A stretch of 64,000 nt of DNA from Orobanche coerulescens (Eukaryota > Streptophyta > Magnoliopsida > Lamiales > Orobanchaceae), in assembly GCA_033398695.1 (NCBI GenBank), contig CM065803.1, positions 48,723,501 through 48,787,500 on the forward strand. Direction: 5' to 3'. Shown piece by piece: positions 43,238 to 54,068 of the stretch (its first letter is position 1; each line of letters begins with the position of its first letter). Made by a program: the position numbers and the translations under genes. The notes beneath the pieces were generated by a model. It was given only the letters and a program-made list of their open reading frames with translations. It was not told the origin of the DNA and did not search any database.

Positions 43238-44700
43238 ATGTCGGTCAATCGCACACCGGAAGAGACCGCTGCCTTTAACGCAGCTGTTGCTCAAGCTGTT
43301 GCAGCCCTAATGCCTGAACTTCGAACTCAACTCTTTGAGTAATTCTGTCAGGAGGCCTCTGTCTCTGGTGGAAGGGGTACTCCATCTACTATCTCTGGGT
43401 GGTTGGAAAAGTTTGGGAAACAGAAGCCCAGATCTTTTAGCTCCACCAACACTCCTGTTGATGCGGAAAATTGGATCGCACACATAGAAAAGATCTTCGA
43501 AGTATTGGACTGCGGGGATGAGTTTAAGGCTCGTTTGGCTAGCTATAAGCTGGAAGGTGATGCACTGAATTGGTGGAAGGCCTATAAGCAGGCAAAAGGT
43601 GATACGTTTATTGCCAACATGACTTGGGCAGATTTTCGTGGGGTATTCTATACTCAGTACTTTCCTCTAGCTGAACAACAAAAGTTTGAGCGGGAGTATC
43701 ATACTATCCGCCAGGGAGATCACGAAACCACGACTGAATTCATGAAGCGATTTTTTAGGTTAGTGGGATTTTGGGGGGCAAAGGCTGGTACTCAGGAGGA
43801 GCAGGCTTTACATTTTAAATGGGGGCTGAAAGAATGGATTTTGGACGGGATTGTGAACACGGAATTTATAGACGTAGCTCAGATTGCTAATGCGGGCCGT
43901 AACATCGAACTTCTCCGTGAGAGAAACAGGGAGAACAAAAGAAACTGCGATGGGGACCGCATCTGATCCGCTGTGGCACCAACTCAGAACAGTGATCTGA
44001 GAGTACAAGATCAAAGGTACAATGATAGGAGGAATAACAACAAGCAGAACTATGGACATGACCATGGCCCGCAAACTAACCGAAACACTGGTGCTCCCAA
44101 CCAGAGGAGAAACCCTAACCAAACCGTACCTTTACCTCCACCTCCACCATGTAAGACTTGTGGTAAGACACATCCAGGAAAGCCGTGTTACAAAGAAATA
44201 GGTGCTTGTTTTCTCTATGGTTCATTGGGGCATCGAGTACGAGACTGTCCCAAAAATGATGGTAGGAGTGATGGTAAGCAGCCACCAAACAGAGGACGGG
44301 TCTTTGCTCTCACCCGTGATCAGGCTGCTACTTCATCAGGTACCGTTACGGGAATTCTGCATATGTTTGATCGTACTATATTTGTCTTATTCGATACTGG
44401 TGCTACTCATTCTGTCGTATCTGTTGCATTTGTTAAACATATCACTATACCATCTACCTTACTTGATTATACTTTATCTATATCTACTCCCCTGAATAAC
44501 TAAGTTATTATTAGCCATGAATTTAGAAACTGTCCCATACATTTCGACGATAAAATACGTGCGGCCAATCTATTCCCTTTGGATATGTGTGATTTTGATG
44601 TTGTTTTGGGCATGGACTGGCTTTCAGAACATCAGGCCACGATCGATTGTCATGCCAAGCGTGTTATTTTTGGCGATATTAGCCATCCAGAATTCATTTA
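43238..44700 (+). pseudogene. Element E gag and protease, cut by B2
   Basis: The start 'MSVNRTPEETAAFNAAVAQ' is at 43238. One frame runs throughout, with stops TAA at about 43340, TGA at 43964-43966 and TAA at 44501-44503. Capsid motifs are 'VDAENWIAHIEKIF', 'DALNWWKAY' and 'YFPLAEQQKFEREY'. The nucleocapsid has 'CKTCGKTHPGKPC' and 'CFLYGSLGHRVRDC', where the second knuckle has Tyr for its second Cys. Protease motif 'VLFDTGATHSVVS' is intact, followed by 'DVVLGMDWLSEHQA'. The frame is interrupted at 44700 by B2 and continues at 59540. Confidence 0.88.
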
Positions 44701-45032
44701 TGGTATAGAAACAAGAGAGAACTCTTCTCTAAAACACACTCAATTTATTTCTTTAACTTCAAGATGATTTTTACATAAATTGAAGGACCTATTTATAGTG
44801 TTCATAAGGCCTTCAAGTAGGAAGAAACAATGGGCAATATCATGGTAGAAACTCAAATACCATTTGCTAACAAAATAATTAAAATATTAAGGAAGGTGCA
44901 TGCATGGTTGTTCTTTCAACATTGATGGCTTTGAATGTAATGGTGGCTTTGAATTGTTGAGTGGATGGTGTGAATGGTTTGAGTTCTAAAATGGTGGTTT
45001 CTAGATGGTTGGTTGTGTTGGCTGCTGGATCA
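44701..45032 (-). repeat. B2 3' LTR
   Basis: 332 bp, TGGTATAG...GGATCA on the plus strand, preceded by the ATTTA duplication in element E and followed by B2 integrase C-terminal sequence. Confidence 0.95.
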
Positions 45033-46889
45033 TACTCCCCGGGTTGGAAAGAACTCGCCCTCGAGTTGAATCTGCTTCATCATCTAAATAAGGCGACAAA
45101 TCAGCAATGTTGAAAGTTGCGGAAACACCATATGTTCAAGGTAATTCGACCTTGTAAGCATTGTCATTGATTTTCTGCACAATTTTGAATGGTCCATCAG
45201 CTCTAGGTGACAACTTGGCATTTGGTTGATTTGAAAATCTTTTCTTTCATAGATGAATCTAGACCAAATCTCCTACTTTAAAAATTTGTTGCTTCCGATG
45301 TTTGTCACGCTGAGTTTTATATTTGGAATTTTGTTTCCGGATCTGCTCTCTAACTTGTTCATGTAGTATTTCCTTTGCTCGACTATATGCATTGGGGCTG
45401 AATTGTTGTTTGTCGGTTGACGGAGTCAAATCAAGTGGACTCAGGGGATGAGTGCCATATACTACTTCAAAAGGACATTTTCAAGTGGCTTGATTAGTTG
45501 AATTGTTGTAAGCAAATTCAATTTGAGGAAGAATAAGATCCCACTGCTTCAAATTTTTACCAACAAAACTTCTAAGTAGATTTCCCAATAGACGATTGAC
45601 AGCTTCAGTTTGTCCATCAGTCTGGGGATGACTAACACTACTGAACTGAAGTTTAGTTCCCATATTTTTCCATAAAGTTCTCCAAAAGTGGCTTAAGAAC
45701 TACACATCTCGATCAGAAGTAATAGTTTTTGGAATTCCATAAAGACGAACTATTTCCTTGAAATATAAATCAGCAACTTGAACAGCATCATTAGTCTTTT
45801 GGCAAGGAATGAAGTGGGCCATCTTTGAAAATCTATCTACCACGACCATGAATGAATCTTTCTCACGTTGACTTCGTGGAAGTCCTAAAATATCCATACT
45901 AACATCTTCCCATGGCGATTCCGGTACTGGAAGTGGCATATATAATCCAGTGTTTCGGCATTTAGATTTAGCCAAGTGACAGATTCTGCATTTTTGAATA
46001 TGCCGATTAATATCTCTTTCCATTCTTGGCCAATAAAAATTCTCCTTCACGAGGGCCACAGTTTTATCTCGGCCAAAGTGTCCCGCCAATCCTCCATCAT
46101 GGGATTCCGAGATAATGGCTTCTCGCAATGAATATTTAGGAATACACAAAGCTTTCCCTTTGAATAAAAATCCTTCATGCCTGTAGTAATCTTGGGAGGA
46201 TTGCAATTCAGTAGCATCCCAGATTTTCTGAAAGTCGGGATCATTCGGGTACAACTCCTTAATCATTTCAAACCCAACAACTTTTGTTTGAAGGGTAGAA
46301 AGTAGAGTATGACGCCTACTGAGGGCATCCGCAACAATATTTTGAACTCCAGCCTTGTGCTTGATCAAAAAAGGATAAGACTGTAAAAACTCACTCCAAG
46401 TAGCATGTCGACGGCTAATCTTCTGTTGAGAGTTCAAGTGTTTTAAAGCTTCATGATCAGAATAAATAATGAATTCTTTATTCAATAGGTAGTGACTCCA
46501 ATGGTGCAAGGCACGAACAATTGTATAAAACTCCTTGTCGTATGTTGAATATCGAAATTTAGCATTGTTGAGCTTTTCACTGAAGAAGGCTATAGGATGA
46601 CCTTCTTGACTTAGAACAGCACCAATTCCAGTGTGGGAAGCATCACAGCTAACTTCAAATACTTGATCAAAATTGGGAAGGGCTAATACTGGTGCTTCAG
46701 TCAAACATTTCTTCATCTTGTCAAAACTTTTCTGCGCAGCTTCAGTCCATTGAAACATATCTCCTTTGATACAGTCTGTGAGCGGAGCGGCAACTGTGCT
46801 GAAGTTTTTGATGAATCTTCTGTAAAAGGAGGCTAATCCATGGAAACTTCTCACCTCACGGATTGATCGCGTAACTGTCCAGCTATTGA
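45033..46889 (-). pseudogene. B2 RNase H and integrase
   Basis: The minus-strand frame 45700-46884 holds 'SIREVRSFHGLASFYRRF', RNase H 'VSCDASHTGIGAVLSQEG' and 'NIVADALSRRHTLL', and the integrase zinc part 'HIQKCRICHLAKSK', with first Asp in 'FMVVVDRFSKMAHF' and second in 'TITSDRDV'. A TAG-type break near 45698 is followed by '[20 protein letters not shown]' and '[12 protein letters not shown]'. The tail (45033-45480) matches the B1 C-terminus but is frameshifted. The apparent start of the longest frame ('MKIQGKVKCGYYIN') is translated LTR C and not B2. Confidence 0.88.
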
Positions 46890-49161
46890 TGTAATATCCG
46901 CATTTTACTTTCCCTTGTATTTTCATTTTTCGGTGTATTTCTCGGTTGTAGTGACCCTCGTGTATCTTTCAGTGTATCTTTCCCGTCATCTATTGATCTG
47001 ATTCTCGTTATTGTTGTACGAAACCGCTATTCGGGGTTGCCGTGGATCCATTCTTTGTTTCAATGCGTCTTGAGATGTTCCGTTTAACGTTTCGTTCATA
47101 TTCCGGTATTTTGGACCGTTTATATATCGTACCTAGCGCACGCTATATTTTCTGCATAGCGCACGCTAGGGGTCACTTAGTAGCGCACGCTACGACTACT
47201 TAAATAGCGCGCTAGAGGCAAGCCACGGGAGTGGCGATCTTGATTCCGACCCTGCGGGTGGTGGATTAGCGTACGCTACGTAGCCTAGCGCACGCTAATG
47301 TTGGGAGTTAGCGCACGCTGAGACGCCTGGTAGCGTGCGCTAGTGTGGATGTCCAGTACTGGGCAGTTTGCCACTGGACTCTACTGATGCCCAGGTAGCA
47401 CACGCTATTAATCGATAGCGCGCGCTACCGATACACTTTAGCGCATGCTACGTTTGGTCGTTAGCGCGCGCTAACCGGATCAGGTGGGTACTGACAGTTG
47501 CTTCTGGACTTGGCTGATGTCCAGGTAGCGCACGCTATTGGTCGATAGCGCGCGCTACCGAGAAGCTATTAGCGCACGCTACGTTTGGAGTAGCGCACGC
47601 TAACGGCCAGAAATCTGGCTACTGGACTGGAGTTTGTTTCGTTAGTGCATGCTAACTTTGAAGATTACCGCGCGCTAACACTCCCTGGCTATATAAACCA
47701 GGGAGTTGACCCAGATGAACGTATTACGTTCATTTCTTCTCCTCCCCGCGGCTTAGAGCTCCTTTGGTGATTTTGGGCGATTCTTGGTGATTTCTTCTTC
47801 CAATCATCTCATCCAACATCTTCCTCTAATTCTTGGTGTATTATAACAACATCAACACGAATCTTTCATCCTAATCCAAGGTAAAATCTCTTAGAACCCT
47901 ACTTTTCGATAAATTAGGGGTTTTGGGATTTTCGTCCGATTCATTCCGTTTTGTTGGTGGATTCATGATGAATATGATTAATCTTGTTAGTATCATTAGT
48001 TTTCCTATGGATTCATGGTATATTTTGTAGTTTATACGGAATCGAGAGGGTTTGGTTGTGGTCCACCCTCGTTGTTATTTCTATATGAATATACATGAAT
48101 CGTAGGCGGGTTTTCGGGTGTATTCCATTTCCGTATTCGTCTAGAGTTGGTTGTGATTGTGTTCTTCGAATCGTTAGGTTCGGTCCTATTGGTTCCTAGC
48201 GTTCGTCGGTGTTTTTCCTTCCGTTCATTGCGTCGTCAATTATTCAAGGCAAGTATTTTTGGAAACCTTTATTCTTAACGTGAAATGGTAATGTATATTG
48301 TGTGTGCTTTGCTCACCCTGGGAGGGTCCGACGGGGCCTCGGGGGAATCTATGACTTCACTCTGGATTCACGAGTTTGTTTCTCTAGCCAGCTCGGGAGG
48401 GTCCTTAGAGGCCTCGGGTGGGATTCATGGTGGCGTTCTGGTCCTAGGCGATGCCTGTACGTGTTTTGTTTTATAAAGTGGCCAGCTCGGGAGGGTCCTT
48501 AGAGGCCTCGGGTGGGATTCGTGGCTTCGTCCCGGTCCTAGGCAAATTGTTTGACTGTTTATTTCCGGAAAAGACATGTCTGGTTTTGGTTTTGAAATGA
48601 TATTGGTGCATGTACTATGAAACGTGTAAGCGATTGGTTTGCCTTGATTACTTGTACTAGCATAATTGCTAACCCCTTTGGGTACCCGTTGTGGGGAAAT
48701 TCTTGTTATGGATTTCAGGTTATGATCATCCGGATGAGCGAGCGCTGGGACAGTACGAGGACGTTGACCAGGGTCGTTGACATGTGCATTTGGGTCTACT
48801 TATTTCTTTTCTCCATTTCGATATGGTTGTTCCCACATTTATAAACCGATAGATTGTACTCGCGAGTACTTAGGCTTTTCATTTCAAACTCCGTATTGTA
48901 TTACTTTAAATTGTTACATTGTCAGTTGATGCTTATTTCGCCGGTTGCTCCGGGCTATTCACCAAACGTAGCGTGCGCTAAAGTATATCGGTAGCGCGCG
49001 CTATCGACCAATAACGTATCTTTATATCTTATATTATTTAAATGTGTGTCCTCGCTAACCGAGATGGTTAGTCGAGTGGTGTTATCTTGTTGTAGCCTGG
49101 TGGGTCCCATGTAGGGGTCCACGGCGCTGTAATATACTCCGAATATCTTGGGCGTGTTACA
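46890..49161 (+). repeat. Element C 5' LTR
   Basis: 2,272 bp, with a palindrome block at about 47130-47690, a TATA box 'TATATAAA' at 47690-47697, and an approximately 100-bp repeat zone at 48310-48545 built on 'CTCGGGAGGGTCCTTAGAGG'. A 60-bp segment at 48956-49015 is absent from the 3' LTR. Confidence 0.95.
47130..47690 (+). promoter_or_regulatory. Array of 'TAGCGCACGCTA'-type palindromes upstream of the LTR C TATA box
   Basis: More than a dozen copies of the palindromic core AGCGYRCGCT ('TAGCGCACGCTA', 'TAGCGCGCGCTA', 'TAGCGTACGCTA') are spaced irregularly over about 560 bp and end about 15 bp before 'TATATAAA' (47690-47697). The 3' LTR equivalent is 54313-54830 with TATA at 54842-54849. 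The TATA itself sits in an inverted repeat, 'CTCCCTGG...CCAGGGAG'. Density and position suggest protein-binding sites in U3; function is inferred. Confidence 0.65.
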
Positions 49162-49399
49162 GAAAATGGTATTAGAGCACTAGGTTTATGGATACCTAGG
49201 CTTGTCGGTTATTTGGGTCTAGTCGTGTTTTGTTTTGCACATTGTCACACCGCTGCCAGCATCTCGGTACTTCCAGTGCTCGTAAGTTTTCTTATTCGGT
49301 CTTTTGTTTTCTTGCATAGTATTTTCGCTTTTCGAATCGTGGTTGCTTTTTCCTCCCTTACTCATCGTCAATATACTTCTGTTATCTCTTAACACCAGT

Positions 49400-50600
49400 A
49401 TGGATGCCGGAGGAAACCGTGGTCGTGGTCGTGGTCGTGGACGCGGCCGAGGACGTGGGACAGCCGGTGGGGCGGCCACGTCGCATTCTTCGGGAGCCGG
49501 CAGTACCGGCGACCGTCACAGTCATGCTTCTTCTCACGAGCGCGCCGATCTTGGTATTGCGGCTGTTATGCAGCAAATGGTTAACCAGATGGCGGCTATA
49601 GCTCAGGTGGTCCAGAACCCCGATCAGGCCCATGGTAATCGGGGCGGAGCGGATCGCTGGCTACAGGATGTCATTAAGATGCATCCTCCTCAGTTTTCGG
49701 GAGCTTCGGACCCGATCGGCTGGGAAGGGTGGATCAAGGAGATATCTAAAGTCTTCACTGCCACCAACTGTCCCGAGGACCGTAAGGTCCCTATTGCTCA
49801 GTACTTTCTCACGGGGGACGCTACGGATTGGTGGGAGGCCGTTGGGCCCAAAGATCATGTTGCTTCGTGGGCCGAATTTCAGGAGTTGATGGAGACTGAA
49901 TATTGCCCGTGGCCAGTTAGACAGGCTCGAGTCCATGCTTTCTATGATGCTCAACCTCGGGATATTCCCGTATCCCAAGCTATTGCTGATTTCAACAAAG
50001 AGTTGGGCTATGTGAAAACCCAAGTTGTCGCTGAGAGCGACAAAATTTTCCATTTTTCCAGGAGGATGAAACTGTCCATTCGGGACTATATGTCTGGACT
50101 CGTCTGCACTACTTTGAAGGATTATCAGAGTAGAGCCCTCGCTTATGACATGTCGGTGACAGCCAGTGCGGCGGTTCGGGAGAGTAAGAAGCAGAAATCC
50201 ATGGAAATTTTCGGGTCACAGAGGTGGAGGTCGGCAAGTCTCGATCTGTGAATATTCCCGGAGGTAGTTCGGCTCGTTTCTCGGGGCTATCGAGTCTTGC
50301 CCGGTGCCTCGATTCGGGATGCCAAATGCTTTAACTGCGGCGAGCCGGGCCATCGGAACTGGGAGTGTCCTCGTCCGCCTCTAACTTGTCACACTTGTGG
50401 TCAGTCGGGCCACAAGGCCTTCTTTTGTGAGCGGGCAAGAAAGCTTCTTGGTGCTCAGGCTTCTTTTCCAGCACCTTTGGAGCCGAGTGTGAACCAGGGC
50501 TGATTTGCTCCGCCGCCACCTCCGAGTGCCGGTCTAGGTAGGGGTCGGGGTCAGCCTGCTAGGGGAGGAGCTTCCAGTGTCGGCTCTGCCCCGTCGCGTA
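49400..50600 (+). pseudogene. Element C gag
   Basis: It begins 'MDAGGNRGRGRGRGRG' at 49400, an Arg/Gly-rich start like that of D. Capsid 'HPPQFSGASDPIGWEGWIKE', 'GDATDWWEAVGPKD' and 'SRRMKLSIRDYMSGL' follow to a TGA at 50249-50251. The same frame resumes and contains the knuckles 'CFNCGEPGHRNWEC' and 'CHTCGQSGHKAFFC', then TGA at 50501-50503 before a Pro/Gly-rich linker. An in-frame ATG at 49304 would add about 32 hydrophobic residues but lies in the leader; 49400 fits the family. Confidence 0.88.
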
Positions 50601-53600
50601 TCTACGAGATGAGGAGGTCCGATGACCCAGCAGCTACTGTGGCGACAGGTACCGTTCATATCCATTCTCATCCTGTCGGTGTGCTTTTTGATTCAGGTGC
50701 TACGCATTCATTCATTTTTCTAGACTGTGTACGCTGTTTGAGTCTCAACTGCTTGTCACCTTGCGAGCCTTTCGTCGTTAAATTTCCTAGCGGTGATAGG
50801 ATTGTCGGTGATCGGGAGGTCCGAGACTGCTCTGTGTTTATTTGTGAGATAGCTTGGCTCTCTAATCTTATTGTCGTTAATATTGAGGGTGAGGATTTGA
50901 TTCTCGGGGATGATTGGCTCGAGCGGCATGGCGCAATCATGAACTACCACACGAGGATCATCACCATGTTAGCCGAGGATGGCACCGAGCACTCCTTCGC
51001 GGGGCGAAGGAGGGGAAATCAGAAGTTTGCTATTAACGCCTTGAAGGCGATGAGACTCCTACGAAAGGGGTGTACTGGTTATTGGTGCTATGCCCTGAAG
51101 GCGGAGGATGGTGGAGTCGAGCTTTCGTTGATTCCAGTCATTAGTGAGTTTCCTGATGTATTTCCTGACGAGTTACCGGGATTGCCACCGGATCGTGAGG
51201 TTGAGTTTGCTATAGAGTTAGAGCCGGGCGCGGCTCCGATTTCTAAGGCGCCGTATCGTATGGCACCTTCAGAGATGACAAAATTGAAGAAGCAGCTGAG
51301 CGAGCTTCTTGAGTCGGGGTATGTTCGACCGAGCGCCTCGCCTTGGGGCGCACCGGTCCTGTTTGTGCGTAAGAAGGATGGTTCACTGCGTTTGTGTATC
51401 GACTATCGCGAACTGAACAAGGTGACCATCAAGAACAAGTATCCTTTGCCGAGGATTGATGACTTGTTCGATCAGTTGCAAGGAGCGGCGGTATTCTCAA
51501 AGATTGATTTGAGATCGGGGTACTATCAGCTCCGGGTGAGGGAGTCCGATGTGCCGAAAACAGCTTTTCGGATGAGATATGGACATTATGAGTTTGTAGT
51601 TATGCCTTTGGGTTAACTAATGCGCCGGCGGTGTTCATGCAGTTGATGAACAAAGTCTTTATCGAGTATTTGGATAAGTGTGTCGTCGTCTTCATTTACG
51701 ATATTCTTATCTATTCGAGGAATGAGAAAGAGCATGCCCACCATTTGCGGATAGTGTTAGACATTTTGAGGACCAAGCAACTCTACGTGAAGTTCTCGAA
51801 ATGTGAGTTCTGGCTGAAGGAAGTGATGTTTTTAGGTCACGTGATTTCAGCCGAGGGAGTTCGTGTGGATCCGCAGAAAATTGAAGCAGTGTTGGATTGG
51901 GCACCGCCCACGAATGTGAGGGAGGTCCGTAGTTTCTTGGGTTTGGCTGGCTACTACCGTAGGTTCGTCGAGGGTTTCTCAAAACTAGCCCGGCCACTTA
52001 CACAGTTGCGCCAGAAATCCGAGAAGTTCGTCTGGAATGACAAGAGACAGTTGAGTTTTGAGGAACTGAAGAAGCATTTGACTTCAGCCCCGGTTTTGGC
52101 GTTGCCATGTGGCAACGAGGGATTTGCCATTTATAGCGATGCTTCGGGTCAGGGTCTTGGGTGCGTATTGATGCAGCACGGCAAGACCATTGCCTTTGCG
52201 TCGAGACAGTTGAGGCCGTATGAGCTGAACTACCCTACTCATGATTTGGAGTTAGCGGCAGTTGTTTTCGCGCTCAAGATTTGGCGTCACTATCTTTTTG
52301 GCTCTACATGTCAGATTTTTACCGATCATAAAAGTCTGAAATACATATTTACTCAGCGGGAGCTGAATATGAGGCAGAGGAGGTGGTTAGAGCTGATTAA
52401 GGATTATGACCTCGAAATCCTTTATCATCCGGGCAAGGCGAACGTCGTGGCCGATGCCTTGAGTCGGAAACCGATTGCGTTGCGAACGCTTGAGGTCCTT
52501 ACGTCTCAGTCTGAGCTTCGGCGGGCTTTGATTGAGTTAGATGTTGAGGTTTTGTTGCCTGGAGCTGTCGGACAACTTTGTGCTTTAGAGATTTCGTCGT
52601 CTTTGATCGATGAAATTAAGCTGAAGCAATTAGAGGACTCGATGATTAATCAAGTCCGAGAGAACGTTCTTAAGGGAAAGTCTCCTGGGTTTGTGATTCA
52701 CGAGGATGGTGTTCTGAGATTCCAGAGTCGGCTTTGTGTGCCGAACGACCCAGAGTTGCGACAGAGTATTTTGCGTGAGGCCCATGCTACACCTTATTCC
52801 GTTCATCCTGGTTCGAGTAAGATGTACAAGGACCTGAGGAGGAATTTCTGGTGGAATGATATGTAGGAGGAGGTCGCACAGTTTGTAGCGAGATGTTTGA
52901 CTTGCCAGCTGGTCAAAATCGAGCATCAGCGACCGGCTGGGTTATTGCAGTCACTTCCCGTTCCGGAATGGAAATGGGAAGATATATCGATGGATTTCGT
53001 CACGAGTTTGCCGAGATCGAGGTCGGGCATGAATATGGTATGGGTGATTGTTGATCGTCTAACCAAGTCGGCACATTTTCTGGGCATCAAGGACACTTAG
53101 GGCCCGGAGAAGTTGGCTCGTGTGTTTATCGCGCAGATTGTGAGACTTCACGGTACTCCGAAGTCTATTGTTTCGGATCGTGATGGCCGTTTTGTATCGC
53201 ACTTTTGGCAGGCGGTGCATAAGGCGTTAGGTACCCGTTTGCGTTTGAGTACCTCTTTTCATCCCCAGTCAGATGGACAGTTGGAACGCACTATCCAGAC
53301 GTTCGAGGATTTATTGCGTGCTTGTGCTCTCGATTGTGGTAGTGAATGGGAGGAGCATTTTCCATTGATCGAATTCACGTACAACAATAGTTGGCACGCG
53401 TCGATTCGGATGGCACCGTATGAGGCACTTTATGGGCGGCGATGTCGATCACCGATTTGTTGGAATGAGGCGTCCGATTTAGTCAGGACCGAGCCGGATG
53501 TCGTTTTAGAGATGAGGCGGAAGATAGAATTAATTCGGGAATGGATGTTGACTGCCCAGAGTCGATAGAAGTCGTATGCCGATGTCCGTCGTCGAACTTT

Positions 53601-54033
53601 GGAATTCGAGGTGGGAGATCACATTTTACTAAAGGTGTCGCCGACGAGGGGAGTTTTTCGTTTCGGGAAGAAAGGGAAGTTAAGTCCGAGCTTTATTGGA
53701 CCCTTTGAGATTCTCGAGCGAGTCGGTGGGTTGGCATACCGTTTGGCGTTACCTCCGGCCTTGAGTCATGTTCATAGCGTTTTTCATGTTTCCCAGCTGA
53801 GGAAATATGTCCCGGATCCTAGTCACGTCATCGATTATGGTGAGATTGATGTCGCCGAGGAAATTACTTTCGAGGAGCGTCCTTTGAAGATTTTGAAGCA
53901 TCGTGAGAAACGACTAAGGCATAAGACCATCCCTTTGGTCAAAGTGCAGTGGTCGAGACACGGTGTCGAGGAGGCAACTTGGGAGACCGAGGATAGCATG
54001 CGTGCTAGCTACTCTGAGTTGTTTGTTTCTTAA
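50601..54033 (+). pseudogene. Element C protease-RT-RNase H-integrase-chromodomain
   Basis: Protease '[15 protein letters not shown]', then RT '[20 protein letters not shown]' and motif A '[13 protein letters not shown]'. A 1-bp deletion near 51613 ('MPLG' stop instead of 'MPFGLTNAP') moves the frame. RT motif C reads '[12 protein letters not shown]', so the first catalytic Asp is Tyr. RNase H '[14 protein letters not shown]' and 'VVADALSRK' follow. Stops occur at 52864-52866, 53098-53100 (TAG for Trp) and 53566-53568 (TAG for Gln). Integrase '[12 protein letters not shown]', 'IVSDRDGRFVSHFW' and 'GQLERTIQTFED'; SH3-like 'NVFHVSQL' equivalent and a chromodomain ending 'MRASYSELFVS'. Confidence 0.92.
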
Positions 54034-54068
54034 GTTTCGGGACGAAACTTATTTTTAGAGGGGTAGAA

